This document shows positions 44,092 through 57,909 of a stretch of 64,000 bases of DNA, piece after piece. The stretch's first letter is position 1; each line of letters opens with the position of its first letter. The notes under the pieces were generated by a model that was given only the letters and a program-made list of their open reading frames with translations, was not told the origin of the DNA and searched no databases. Position numbers and translations under genes: made by a program. This DNA comes from Lates calcarifer (lineage: Eukaryota > Chordata > Actinopteri > Centropomidae): the NCBI RefSeq assembly GCF_001640805.2, contig NC_066843.1, positions 9,325,686-9,389,685 of the forward strand, written 5' to 3'.

Positions 44092-44109
44092 TGTGTGTGT
44101 GTGTGTGTG
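44092..44109. repeat. GT microsatellite
   Basis: Nine GT units in the intergenic region. Confidence 0.9.
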
Positions 44110-46820
44110 CAGCAGGGCTGAGGTGAGGTCTTGGGTCTTAACAAGGTGCTGGGAGAAGAGAATAGGACAAACAGATCACTCAGACGCTGACTGCTTCTTC
44201 TTAAAGAACGCTAAAGCTCCGATCACTCGTTTTTGAGCCTATCAATTATGAAGGAGTTCCAGACGCTGTAAAATAACCTCATCCATACTGAATGCTGTAG
44301 CAACACAGAAGCTTTCAAGCAATTTCTCTATGGAGTGAAGAAAAAGTGCAGCATCAGTGTGCAAAACATAGAACATCTTTGATGTCTACATTTTGGATTT
44401 ATACAAATATTGAAGAGTGAGACTCTCAGATACATTAAAAAAAATGTGTAGATGCAAAAGGGGAAAATTGCAGGTAAGTTTGAAAGTATTTCAGTGGTAA
44501 ACAAGACCCCATGGTTTTGTTTAGAGACCGATTCTGGACTTTAAGTGCTTGAAACCTCCAAAAGCTGAAAAGTGTGTCCACATTTACAGCATGCATAATG
44601 GAGGGCTTTCAGAGGTGCACTGAATGCTGAACAACCTGCTGTTTTCAAATACCTACACTTCCTCATAAGGATATCCTGGACTAATGCATGCTCCTGTGTT
44701 GCACAGACACATATGCCAACCCACAGTCAACTCACTAACTGCGCTGTGTGTTGCTTATTGTGGCCCAGATCCAGCCATGCCACCCCTAATCCATTTCTCT
44801 GTTGCTCATTATTAGTGGCTTGTAAAGATTCTGTATCAGCTATGCTAAAAGAGCTTTTCACAGTATTACATGGGATTACTGTTGCTCCTCACTACATATG
44901 TTGCTCACAAACTCTGATGTAATATTGCCACCCTGTTTACATGGCAATGACAAAATGACAAATACACAACTCATTATTCTGGTTTCTCTTCTTTTTGTTT
45001 ATAGGTTAGATAGTGTCACATTCTCTTTTATCCTCTGACACTTTTCTACATCTTTCCTTCTGTTGTCTGGCACAGTAGCAGTGTGTCTATGAATGAACGG
45101 ACAAGAAAAATGAAGAGGCGAGAGGTCCAAAAAGGAGAAATCGTCACATTCTCATGAGTCAACAGTTTAGGGAGGATGGTACACTCGGGTAATTTTCCCA
45201 TGAGAGTTTTGGTTTAGAGAAAAAGGAGATTTAACAGTCACATGGTCTTAAACTATCTCAGATATGTATCTGCCTGCTCACTCTTAGCGAATTTATCCAG
45301 CTTGGCAGCAATCACAGAATGCTGCATAATCGGGGGATGGATGCAGATAGTAAATGGGTTTCTGAGTCCAAAAGATCAAGTCCCTCTCAGCCTAAATTCT
45401 GTGCACATGACCTTGCAGTGAAAAAAAAAAGAAAGGAAACACTGGTTGTCATTTGTGGGTCCTAAACTGACCTCAACACTTACATGAATCTGGGTTTGAT
45501 CTAACATGTATGGATGTCTTCTTGTGTGTCCCTTTTGTGGTGTTAAGAAAACGATACTGTGCCAACAGCAGCAGTTGTTCTCTCACTGTCTGCAGCACTC
45601 TACTGACCCAACAATAGCTGGAAAAGTTACAGCCTATAATAAAAGGGGTCAGGCGCCTTCTCGTACTATTCCATTTGTGAGTGCTGGACAGCTGGAAACA
45701 CTCATATCTCACAAAAAATAAAGAAAGGCCTTTGGCCCTTTTAGAAGGGAGATCAACTGTGAACTCAATTAATTAATTCCACCCAAAATCAAATCAAATT
45801 AAGGCATGTGGTTGATAATTAACCCACAAACCAGAGCTACATTTTCAAATGTGAGACACTGGGAAACAAAGAAGCAGATTTGAGTCTAGTCTCTCCTAAT
45901 TATCCGTCCCTTCAAAATAAAAATATACAGGTCAGGTATTGGGAACTGAGGCTGTAGTAGAGCATTACTGTTTTGTTCTTTCACAAAAAAAACCCTCTCT
46001 CTCCACACCTTCCTGTGTAGTGGTGTTTGTGCATTCCTGTGTCGACAACCCCTCCGTCTAGTTCTCCAGGGTGTTTACCCCCTCTCACGGTAGCAGGGAA
46101 GCAGCTCCCGCCATCCCATCTCTGTTTACATTGCTCTTCTCCTCTATTTACTCTGTGCCCCAGCACCCTGGCGCACCGTGCTCCAAACAGCTGTTCCATT
46201 ATGGAGAGAGCAGGCGCCTCAACCACACAACGCTGCCACACAGCTCTCTGTGACAGCCCACCATGGTCGGTACAATCATGACTGCCTGGCTCCGCTGGCA
46301 CGCCTGCCATTGTTGCCATAAAGCTCAGTCTCCTTAAATGCCAGAGTGGCTTCTGGGCACGGAGTCAGCTAGGGCAACTGTCAGAGATTGTCTTCAAACC
46401 GCAAGACAAATTTGCCAAGTTCAGCTTTTGATTAAGTGTCTCTGTATGGGATGGAGTTCTGTGGTGATTTAAACAAGCAGCAATCATATCCAGATGATCT
46501 AGACTAAACTGGCACAAACATCTTTACAATGAAATAGGGCTTTTATAGTATGTCATTACAAAACGTACTGCATTTTCATCATTTTGGCACATTTTCCGTA
46601 AGTACCCTATATATCCTGCTCCTTCATGACATCATCCATAGGGGCCATTATCTCACAGGACGTGATGAGCTTTCCTCCGAAATGCTTTGCCTGGCTTGCT
46701 GTCAGGCAAAAGGAAGACAATTCTCTAACTGACTGCCTTAGGGTCATACTATACCATGAATCTCCAGTGAATTATTTTTACCCTTCGCGTGTTCTTTTTC
46801 CTGCTGGTGTGCACAGCTGG

Positions 46821-46830
46821 TGCTGAGTCA
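46821..46830 (+). promoter_or_regulatory. MAF/NRL-type element (TGCTGAGTCA)
   Basis: Matches the first ten bases of the T-MARE consensus bound by large MAF factors, including the rod factor NRL. It is 11 kb upstream of fscn2, a retinal gene in mammals. A single motif of this length is weak evidence. Confidence 0.25.
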
Positions 46831-47754
46831 GGAGACAGGAAAACTGGGAGAAAGGCCACCATGCATCCCCAGGCTCCCAACGGACCACTGCAGGGCCCTG
46901 TGGCTGCAGGGACAGGAGACACTCCATTTATCACAATACAATAGCTACTGCCTAGGGCCAGTGGAATATGGGCCTGTCTGAGTCTATATGTTCCTTGATG
47001 TATACAAGTGCAAATATATGAAATGGCACCAGCGCATGTATGTGTGTCGTCGCTTCCTTTCAGACTGTGTTTATGTATGCATGATTACAGGTGTCTCATA
47101 CAGCCTGACACAGGGTGCTGCTCCAATAGCAAATGATTAGTTAACAGCAATACACAAAGTTATACATTTAAAGAACTGGTAGAAGCCAATCTCACTGTTT
47201 AAATGCACAATAATTCTGACCCAAATGCCAAAATATCCACTTCATGCTGCTATGGTAACCGTATACGGCACCAAATCCACAAACATCATCCATGTTTCAT
47301 ACAGGCCAGTAGACCACTCATCAAAGGGCAACAGATCTGACTCCCTCTCACTCTGTGGACCTTTTTTGGTTTAATTTGCATGTTTTTTGATCAGAGGTTG
47401 TGGTTAATATATTGCTAAAACCAACTCAACAACCTCCCACTTCACTGCATCTGTTTTCCCCCTTTTCCCTGGTTTAATTATGTGGTGAAACAAACAACAA
47501 GTTTGAGTTCATACTACTGTGAACCCAGATTTGTGCAGAAAATAAAGACTGGTTTTTGGACACCAGATAGAAAAATCAGCTACTGATATTTTTGATAAAC
47601 AGGTGATCTTTTGTATAAGAGGAGAAATTAGGGGATAAAAAACAGCCAGAAGAAATTCTCCCTTATCCTGGATGCAGGTGGTTGAAACAACTGATACACT
47701 GTTGCGCATTCACCCCAGACCTCTAAGGGTAATGAAGACACAGCAGTTGTGTGC

Positions 47755-47773
47755 GTGTGTGTGTGTGTGTGTG
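47755..47773. repeat. GT microsatellite
   Basis: About nine GT units, followed at 47812 by a GA run. Confidence 0.9.
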
Positions 47774-50700
47774 CAGCAGTTTAAGCTGCCACACACACAC
47801 TCTAACACTGGGAGAGAGAGAGAGGGAGGGAGAGATAACCTCCTCCTATCCAGTGTAGCTCTGTAGTAGCCTCACCCACGATGAAAAGGGGATATCAGCG
47901 TGTATAATGGCACAAGTGGTGAGTGAGCGTATTAAAGAGAGAGACGTAAGGAGAGAAAGAGAGTGAAAGAGAGAGAGCAGGAACTCATGCATGCATGCCT
48001 ATATGTGTGTATAAAAGTGCCAGTCATAGCAGGATATAAAAGAATTCTGCCCAGCTGCCAGGCCCCCAGCCCCGGTTGCCAGAGCCCTTAAACACATCCA
48101 TGTCCTTCACTGGATGGCTCTGCTCTCCTCTCCTCTCCTCCTCGTTTATATCTAGCACTTTAAAAATATACAATCTGCTTAGATACTAGGCAGTCATAAG
48201 CTCCATGACTGGCACTTGGACATCTTATCAACATGAGTTGAAGCCCCTGGGCAACTAAGCCAAGCTTTGATCAGACATTTTGGAGACATCTCTCATTTTC
48301 TTCAAACAAATCCATTGGGGTTGGTGTGCTAAATTCGAAACAAACTCAAAGCACTAAATGTACCTTGTGATGAAGGAAACAAGAGGCACAGCCATATACA
48401 GTCTGCTTAATAAAGAGGTGAGATGGTGAAAGACAATCTGCATGCGTGAGTGAGGGAGAGGAAGAAGAAAAAATGTCAAAGAGAGGGGTGAGGACAAAAA
48501 AAAAAGGTGAAAAGAAATTCTGTCAGAGAGAGGAGAGGGAAGAGCACAGCATGCATGGGCCGCACTATGAGATCAACTGACAAACATCTCTGCAACCTCG
48601 GCAGAGGCAAATCAGCTTCCATCCCCTGAACGGCCTGTGACAGTTGTTATGTATAGAGACCCAATTTCACCTTATATCTACTCTTGAATTTTAGCCCTGC
48701 TACCTGTCAGTGGGAGAGAAACAGAAAGTGAGTGAATGAAAGAAAGAGATAGAAAAGTCAGGCTCAGGGCCTGCTGCTGAACAGTAGGGGAGAAAGTGAA
48801 AGAAAAAGAGAAAGAGAAAGATGTAGACAAGAAAGAAAATGAAACCTAAATGGACCAATTCAGCTGGCGGAGCCACACAGAGAATTCACCTGAGGCAGTC
48901 TCATGCCCTGTTTGTGTCTCCATGGAGACAGGCCTCCTGAGTGTGCACTTCTGCACAGACTGACAGTAGTCCAGCTAGCTATCCTGCTATTGATTTACAC
49001 ACAATTTCCCTGACCAGATCAGTGGAAAAGCTAGCCTGTGGTCTAGTCCTCTGCTGCAAACTGAGCCAGTGTGGATGACTGCAGAAAACTGCTGTGTATT
49101 TTTGTCCGTGTTTAGATTCATTTCTTTGCATGTTTTCAAGGTGCTGATTGACATCCAGTGAGTATTTTAAGAGACATTTCATTCCTGTACTGACTTCTAA
49201 TGCATAGCATCAGATAAAGTGATTTCTCAGCTGCTACCAAGCATTTGCTTGGGAAATCTCCAGCTTTGAATATATTAACGTTTAAAGACTTCGAACCAAC
49301 TGGACTAAGGCCTTGATAACATCTTATAGTCTGGTGCCTTGAGATATAAATACATCTACAGTACGCGTATCCGTTCTGTAATCTGCGTGGTTTCAAGCCC
49401 TGAAGCAGTTGTCCTTAATGACAAAGCTTTTCTGTCATCTCTCCCCACTCAGCTCCACTTCCCTTACTATCCTGACCATAGGAACCAGATCAGAGGCTCA
49501 AGATGGCCTTTATCTGGGCTCTATTGGCCAGTGTCAGCTTACAGCCCCCACTCTGTACACACGGCACATTATGGAAGTTTTAATAGGTGATCAGAGCAGC
49601 TGTTGCCAGCACAGCGTTGATTTACTGTGGCTAAGAGAGGGCTTAATGACTACAGAGGCAGACAGCTCTTAACCCTTTGATGTGCGCTGGATAATGTAAT
49701 AGGATCAGGTAGCCCCCTGGGAAAGTTGCATGTACACTCATGCACTAACATAAGCATACACTAGCACAAACACTCTTGAAATACAATTACACAGTCTAAA
49801 AGCTCCTCAATAACAGAGTGCCAACCTCCTTACTGCTATACAGTTGACTTAAAACAACATATGGGTTTGACTTGTGCCACTAGTCATGGCTTGTGACATG
49901 CTTGTAAGGTCCATGCATGAACATATAAAGACACACACAAACACACATCCATGCACAGTTGTGTTTGTGTGTGTTTGCTGACAGGTGGTGCATGCTCAAG
50001 GAAATACAAGCTTACCCTGCACAAACAGCCCCAGTAGGCTTAGCACTTCAGCAGAGAGCAATTGGAGTACTTATGCAGAAGCTAGCACTATTCAGACCAT
50101 GCCATATCCATCTCAAGGGTCAAGGGTCGCAAATTCTGTTTGCACCTTGAAGACACCAATATCCTCTCTTTTACAGTATGTAAACATCAAAGCTGGGCAA
50201 ATAACAGGAAGTGGCCTGGCCAAACAGTCATGAGATGGATTAAACATTGAATGAGTTATAGCTTTGTCAAAAACAAACTAAAACAAAACACAAACTTGTG
50301 TATCCACATACATACATGGAAGAGAAATACCACACACACATTTCTAAACAGTAATCATTGCTGTAACAACTGAAAATCTCAGCCAACCTACTGTTTTGAA
50401 CCCCAACATAAACCTCCAGCCCGGGCCCCATTAACCCATCTAGGAATGATAGCTAAATTGTCCGCTAGCTTTCCGAGGCCAGCCAGGATGTAATCAAAAA
50501 CAGACGGAATAATCAACAAAAATGCTCTCTATTCCGGTAAGGATGTCTCCCAAAAGCACATGAATTGCATTGAAGCAGGCACTGGGACTGTGTGAATGAT
50601 GTTGGGCTACCAGCACCAGCCAAGTCACTGTCTCCCAATGCCAAGTGAGAGGATGCCAGGCACTTCCTGCTGTAAACAATCTACCCACAGACGGAAAAAA

Positions 50701-53700
50701 AAAAAAAAACGAGGGGAGGAAACCTCTGAATGAGAAACAACAGGAGACGGAGAGAAGACCCAGTTGCTCAATGAAAATTTCTCCAGTGAACAAATGTGCT
50801 CAATTTGTCAGACAAGATACGGTAGTCTGTTTGAGGGGAATGTGTGTGTGTGTGTGTGCTAGGACAAATGGCATCTCTCTCTGTAGATGAACACAAACCA
50901 AGTGCTCAGGGCTTATGGAGACAGACGTTGGATATACAGCTTGGCTGAGTTCACACTACATAATAAGGGCTCCCTCTCCTTTCTTTATCACTGTCTCTCC
51001 TCCCACACATCGTCCCCTCTATTCCAACTGCTGGCCTAAACTGCTGTCTTCCAGCCAGTTTTAGCAGCTATCAGCGGCAATATTGATCTCACATGTCACC
51101 ATGAGTAGCTATCATAGCACGGACTTTGATCTCCATTTGTAATTTTCTGTGGAGACAAACAGGTGAAAATTTTGTTCTGGCTCACAAACCAGTGATAATC
51201 CCAAAGGTTTGCAGTGTTTTGGATACTTTCCCCTGGCTACTAGATTTTGCTGGGATGCTAAACAAACATGCTCACTGACCCTCTTAAAGAAACCTGCGAC
51301 TAACTGAAGGCTTTTGAATCAGCATGGGAGCAGCGTTGTGCATAGACTGTATCACCAGCCCAAACTATTTATTCACTTTTTGTGTAAATCACTCCCCTTT
51401 CACAGTCTCTGCGTGTGGGAATGCAGTAAAAAATGAGAGAAGAGAAATGCGCTGCAACGTATGTCTGGCCCTTGCAGAATGACAGAGCTCAAATGTGAAC
51501 CTTTGACTGAACAGACCAACATGTGGAGACACTGAAACACATGTGTTTGCGCATAAATTACCATGTATGCATGCACATGCATGCACAGGCACAAAACAAA
51601 AAAAAACCCACACACAAGCATGGTGAGTATTAGCCACATATGCAAGAGACATTAGCTCGCACACACACACACAAACTGGCACGTTTTCACACACAGACAC
51701 AAATACCTGTCATTGTAATTCACATGATCATTCTCTTCATATGAAAGAGACAGGGGATTGTCAGAGTGGCAGAAAGCTCAGGCCTCATATTAGCCCTGCT
51801 GTCACAGTCAGTGAGGAAAGGATGACATTAACATGAGCGCTCCTGTCCCTTAAAGCTCACCCTGTCTGCATTGAAAACAAGAGCCCAGTCTGCACACGGC
51901 CAAACACAGTGACCACCAGTCTGCAGTTTAATCGATGAAGAGCAGCTTTTATTCCATACGTATTTACAAGCTTCTTTCCCTGAGAACTGTGGTATCTTTG
52001 TCAATAATGTATTACACTGACAGCGATGTAACCTCCAATTAAGTTATTCCACCTTCTCTCTCTGCATGAGCAGTCCTCTGTCTTCACTCCTTAGAGAATG
52101 AGGGGGTGGGATGGGGTGGGGGGTAGAGTGGTTTAACAAGTTTGGCTCACTCTAAAAACAAATGACAGCCTACAAAACAAATGTGGCATTACAACTGAGT
52201 ATTAAAAGGCTTGACATTTACCAAGGCTCATTTATATGGCTACCCATACTTAGCTCATTGGCAGCACCCATTACACTGGGTAGAGCAGGAGTGAGGAGGC
52301 CGGGGCTGGGCTGGGTTGGGGCTGGGCAAACACAGTGGGGTGAGCCGTTAACGGCCTGTGGGAGGATCGTCCTGTAGATGAATGAACACCTGGATTAATG
52401 GGGTCAGTGAACACCGAGCTGCTGAGGAAGGAGAATCCTAGCCAAGGCAGCCATTTTACATTTTACTTTTACTGCGTGTCTCATGGACTGTTTTCCTCTG
52501 CTGGTTTTAGAGGGGGGCAGCAGGAGGGTCCCACAGGGCCATGGGAGAGCAGAGAAAGGACATTTTTGGACCTGTGTGCTGAATATAGGACATGAGCAGT
52601 GAGGGTGCTAGTTATTCAGTTATGATTTTATAAACCCTCTGCCACTTCAAGGACACAACCCCATAGGAGAAACTGCATCGGGTTTATGCTGATGTACAAA
52701 AATTTTTGAAAATTGTTAAAGAAAATGTAAGAGCAATGAATTTGTCAGAAACTGAGCTCACCTGAATAAGTTGGCTGTTCTTTCTGATGATATTTCGTTG
52801 TGAAAAGTCTGCCTGTCAACATTTCCATGGTGGGATTTTTCTGGGTAACCAAAGTGTCATTTTATTTGTCAGATTATTTAAGACATTTGCACCTTAGTCC
52901 TTTGGGAGTTAGTTGGGCTCAATTTGCCACTCAACAACCTTGACTCCTCTCTGAAAGTGCTTTACAATGCAAGCTTAACAGGGAGGGTGCTGGCCCTTTA
53001 AATGGAGCTCTGAGTGCTTGGCAGGCTAATAGATGCAGTCTAAAGGTGCTAATGGATGGCAACCTGAAAAATGGTCTTATCTGAAAAGGTCCAGGACAGT
53101 TATAAATGAAATAATCGCACTGGGCACATTAATCCATGTTCATGCCCTAGGGGGAGACCTCAGCTCACCATTTGATCTGTGTGTGAGTGCATGTATACAG
53201 TATGTGTCTGCATGTCTATGTGTGTTTGCAAGTAACCAACCCCTTTCACTCATTTTTTTTCTCCCCCCCCCCCTCCCTCAATCATTTTCTTTTAGAGCCA
53301 ACAGTAAAGGTTTTATTATTCTTTCTGACTTGCTTTTAACCAGGCACTACAGCTGGGAATATGGCACAGGGAAAGAGAGGGAGGAGCACAAAAATAGTAT
53401 TAACAGGAGGATAACCAAGGAAGACAAAGAGGGAGAGAAATTAAAGACACTTAAGTCACAAAATGTAATTTGGCTTGGCCACTGGACCACCACAGTTTAA
53501 ATGTCCTGCAGTTATTGCTCATAAGATTCCTGGAGCGTCAGGCAACCCACACCTGCAAGGGAGTAGGGGCATCTGAAGGACAGAGGAAAGATTGTTCCCA
53601 TTTGTTAAATAATATTTAGACCATCAGAGACTCATGGCATGTCTGTGACAATACAACAGTTTTGTATTTGTAATGCCTGCAACACCTAAATTCTTATGTA

Positions 53701-54191
53701 TTTTTTGGACAATTCACATTGCACTTTTCCATCATTCTATTAGGGATCCAGACAGTTAACAGAACATACAAACTAATTGTTGCCTGGTCATCTTTCCTAT
53801 TTTCCCATTTTTTCCCATATTTTTTTGCTGCAATCTAACACACAAAATCACAAATATAAAAGACATTCTACAAGATTTTGTTGTAATTGCTATATTATCA
53901 ATTATTTATTTACACCTGTTGTCATAGTCCATCAGTTGCCAATAAACTATCAAAACTGACACATGGATTGGTTGGCTGAGACTGAGAAGGGAGAAGCGAG
54001 GAGATTCTCAGAAATTAAATCATTCCGTTTTTGCTTTGTGCTCAAGCAACCAAAGCAACCCTGTTCTATTAGCTTGAGGAAATGAGGTACATTCTTCTCA
54101 TGAAATATTTCTCATGTCACAGAATAACCTAGTGAACATAGAAATCCAAATTTGTGAGAGAAAACAAACTAGTTACAATTTGTAGTCAACA

Positions 54192-54205
54192 CTGCCATCT
54201 ACTGG
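54192..54205 (-). promoter_or_regulatory. CTCF core motif, perfect consensus match
   Basis: The minus strand reads CCAGTAGATGGCAG, matching all 14 positions of CCASYAGRKGGCRS. It lies 4 kb upstream of fscn2 between two differently regulated genes, in the same orientation as the motif at 42991. This is a good candidate insulator or loop anchor. Confidence 0.55.
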
Positions 54206-57200
54206 GGAACAAACAATTACACCTACTATAAAGATGCTGCTGTGAACATGCATGCAGATCAAACATGCTTTGGTTCACAGTTTTACAAAACAAATCAAAT
54301 TAATGTGGCAAAGTCAACTGGAAGCTGGGTCGTGTCCCAAAATAAGTAACTAGGTGTTGTTAACATATAATAATACTTATACAGGGATGTATATTCATTA
54401 CAGTATTGATTGTCATCTCACTAACTATTTTTCAAGTCTCCTATGGTATTGCAATAACACAAAACCTCTTAACCTTCCTTAGCTAGTGATGGCATTTATG
54501 TCACATGATTAGCAAATAAAGTAGTGTTCAATCAAATAAGTATGGCACACCCACAAAGGTAGGGGACTCAGGAGAGACAGATTTTTATTTTTAATTTGGC
54601 AAAAATCAATGCAGTAAATGCTGAGAAATACCCTGACTTTTATTTCCTAGTATGGGTTAAGCTTCACAAACACAGCATCCTAAATTTCCATTATGCAACT
54701 CAATGATGTCTTTGGTTAAACTCGTCCTATCTGGCAAGCAGTCATATCTTTCAAATTCCAAGTAATTTCTGCTAAAACAATTTGTAGTCTCCTGAGCCCA
54801 AACCAAGATTACTCAAGTGACGTGACTGGAGTGTTTTTCCAAGGCTTGACAAAGCTCCCTGCAGAGCCACAGCATACAACTGTTTTCACAGATTGTGTAA
54901 ACAATTCAATAAGCACGGACTGCCATAACATATGTTTCAAAGTTACACCATACTAATTGACATGATTACCAATGCTGACTATCCCACTGTTAGAGTGAAC
55001 AAAGTTGCATGTGTAGATAGATGAATAAACTAATGGATTTAGGATTTATTTCTGAAACTGCAATACACATAAACACCATCAGATGACACTGTATAATCTA
55101 ATTCATCTATTAATGACAACACTTCATCTACCTGTAATAGTAAACAACTATACTGATACAAGACAATGCTGCCACCTAATGAGCACAAGGTGAAAATGCA
55201 TGAAAAATAATTTACAGTTGTATGGTGCTGTATTTATCGATGATGGGTTGGGATTAATGTGAGGGTTAATGTGATTTTTTTTTGTTTCACTTTTTAATGA
55301 CACATATCAAGGGAAAGAAGAGCAGACCAACCAATGTTTTGTCAAGGTTGAAGAATGAGATACTGTTTACAGAAGATAAGACTTTTCTGATGACCTCAAA
55401 GAATGACAGTACATAAAGAGCTGAATGAGACCTATGTCAGACAGTGAAATACTAGAAGGTGAAGTGAAAAGCCTGCCATCACAGAGAAGGGGGTAGATAT
55501 TGTTTAAATAGGGGGATAATGGCTCACATTTTCAATCAATCAGACATTCATAGTGTCGCATTAGAGTTGAGTTCAAACCCAGCACTGTGTTTCCCATCCA
55601 CACAGCGTGCAGTGGGCATGAATATCAGATTGGTTTGAGGAAGTTATAGAAATGGTTGTAAGAACGCAGAATAGGAACTTCTCTCTGAAGCTCTCTTTCA
55701 GTCTTCACGCAATTACTTCTGTCACTTTCATATGTAGTGTGCACCACTGTGAATGAGGAAAGATTGGCCAAAAGTATGTTATTATCCCCAAATTTGAAAA
55801 ATTATCACATCTCGCTATGTGCCCTACCTTTGATTGTGTTCTTTCTGAAGGGCTAAAAACATTTTTGCCTTCAGACCTGGTCAGACGACACGTCAATACA
55901 AACCTTTCAAATGAGCTCTGGGTCCGACAGTTAGCCTCCACAGGGAGGAGTCTGAGAGGCTGAGAATCAATTTTCGCTCAAAAAGAATGAGTTATTTATT
56001 ATCCGACCTTTGTCAGAAATCAAATTTGTTTATGGTAGTTCCAAATAGCCACACTCAAAGGCAGAGTGAAAGGCTAACCAGGATAGAGAACGAAAAAAAC
56101 AATACTGTGTCTCCTGGAAGGCATTCACAGCGTCCTCTAACCTAAAAAACTATAAAGGTTGTTTGTCCCTATCCCCTGAAACAATCCATAGGAATGTTAA
56201 CTAACCATTTGGTTTTAAAGTCCAATGTAATGTTGACCAATCCATCCAACCCGACATCCTTTGTTGCTCTCTAACAACATTCACTTGACATCCACCTTTT
56301 CTCCTGCCATAATTATTACAGCCACTAGGGGTCTTTGTTACGTGTTGTTTTGGGGCATTTGCTGAAAACGCTGACACTGTCTCACACGACCACAAGGTAT
56401 TGCTTAACAATAAAACATAACTGTGAGTCGTAATAACCTGATGCACAAATGATCTATGGAGTCATTTTGCACAGGATGAAAGCCTCTTCGAGAGAGAAGT
56501 TAAAACCATGGCTCCTGTCTCACCTCTACACAGCTAGCCAGTCATGGGGTGAAGAAGGTACGAATGTTGAATCATCGGTTTCAAAAAGTTACAGAAATGG
56601 TCAGACCCCAAGCTCCTCGCCCTGTATGATAGAAACTTTGAGAATCTAGTACTAAAAGGGATTTTGTCCTACTATACACACACATCAACGTTACACATAT
56701 TTCCATTTAAATTTGGGTTATTACTAACCTTTGTCCAAAGATTAACATTAGAGCGTTAACCTCCTATGGTGGCCTGGGATCACTGTGCTAATCACTCTTA
56801 ACTATCAAGGATAATGGATGAGAGACCTTGTCATTAAATATTATGAAGTAGGAATGACACCCTATAAAGTTTCCTTTCGTCCTACAGTTTGAATCACACA
56901 ATTTTGTGTTTTTGGTATTTACAATATACACTTCTCCTTGGCATTACCCTCAACATCCCCCAGGAACTTTAGTGAAATAGGGTGGTAATGCTCTTACAAA
57001 GGTTGATCTTGGCGTGCACTATGACAAGGGTCATGGAATCGTGTCCCCTATTATCAATTGACTGACAGAATAACAGGAGGATTAGAAAGAATAAGGCTGA
57101 GAATCAACCAAGGTGGATGGAAGGCAAATGGGCCATGCTAGAACATTCAAATGAGAGCTATTCAAATTCTTCTGAGTGAAGCTCACAGACTTCACAAATT

Positions 57201-57857
57201 TAAATATCTCTGAAGACTTGAACCAAACATAATGTTGCTGTATAGCTACTCTGGACCTGAATGTGGAAAACTGGGGTAATAACTTTCATAAAGAAACCTT
57301 TGTACTGTTTGGTGGTTAAGACTATGCTTCTAAATCAGTCAGCCATGTGCATTACCTATGGTCAAATGAAATCTGAAAGAGGCTCTTTGTGAATTGAGTT
57401 TTAATCTTCATATCAAGATTTTAACAAGCAGAATGCTTATTCATGGATGGGTAATGTTATTCATAATATGCTGATGTTTACACAAACTAGCCTATGAAAA
57501 ACTGTTTTGAAGGGAAATTCAAAACAGAGGAAGGAGCACAAACAAAAGCACCTTTACTCTCTGGACATTTTCCAATTAGGCTATGGCTCGCCAGCAGATC
57601 AAAGCTAGGATAATCCTGGGACTGGATAGCGTGGCTATTAGTACATGAACCTAAATATGAGAGTGGGAACCAATGGGGAGTCAAACTGACAAATGAGTGT
57701 GTCACTGTGAGTTACAGGGAAGGAAGACAAGGGTGGAGGAGGAAAGAAAGCGATGAGTATAAGGGGAAGATATGGAAGAGATAGAGAATGAAGCTGCACT
57801 GTGTGTACCGGAGAAGGAGTGGGAGGAGGGGAAGCTTGTGGTTGGTGCTCTGGTATG

Positions 57858-57865
57858 TGACGTCA
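57858..57865 (+). promoter_or_regulatory. CRE (TGACGTCA) upstream of fscn2
   Basis: Full palindromic cAMP response element 303 bases before the fscn2 ATG. The location fits a promoter-proximal site, but no TATA box was seen and the transcription start is unknown. Confidence 0.45.
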
Positions 57866-57903
57866 GCGGCTTGTTGGATTGAGGTGCTGTGTCCTGCTGA
57901 TTT

Positions 57904-57909
57904 TAATCC
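57904..57909 (+). promoter_or_regulatory. CRX/OTX-type homeodomain site (TAATCC)
   Basis: Core site for the photoreceptor factors CRX and OTX, 38 bases after the CRE and 258 bases before the fscn2 start codon. It fits retinal expression of FSCN2, though a six-base motif is common by chance. Confidence 0.4.

Larger units (their letters stand above)
41550..57840. other. intergenic region between bahcc1 and fscn2
   Basis: About 16 kb with no recognisable gene on either strand; open frames are short and lack family similarity. It holds GT arrays (44092-44109, 47755-47773, 50837-50858), GA-rich stretches (47812-47835, 47936-47978, 48700-48850), and candidate CTCF, MAF/NRL and nuclear-receptor motifs listed separately. 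In mammals ACTG1 lies in the equivalent interval; no actin coding is visible here. No intact transposon with clear ends was recognised. Confidence 0.7.

Noticed and set aside
45981..46319. 112-codon minus-strand open frame
   Set aside because: No similarity recognised and no promoter or poly(A) context.
55169..55182. Another CTCF-like motif
   Set aside because: 12 of 14 positions match; the mismatches fall in the important CCA part.
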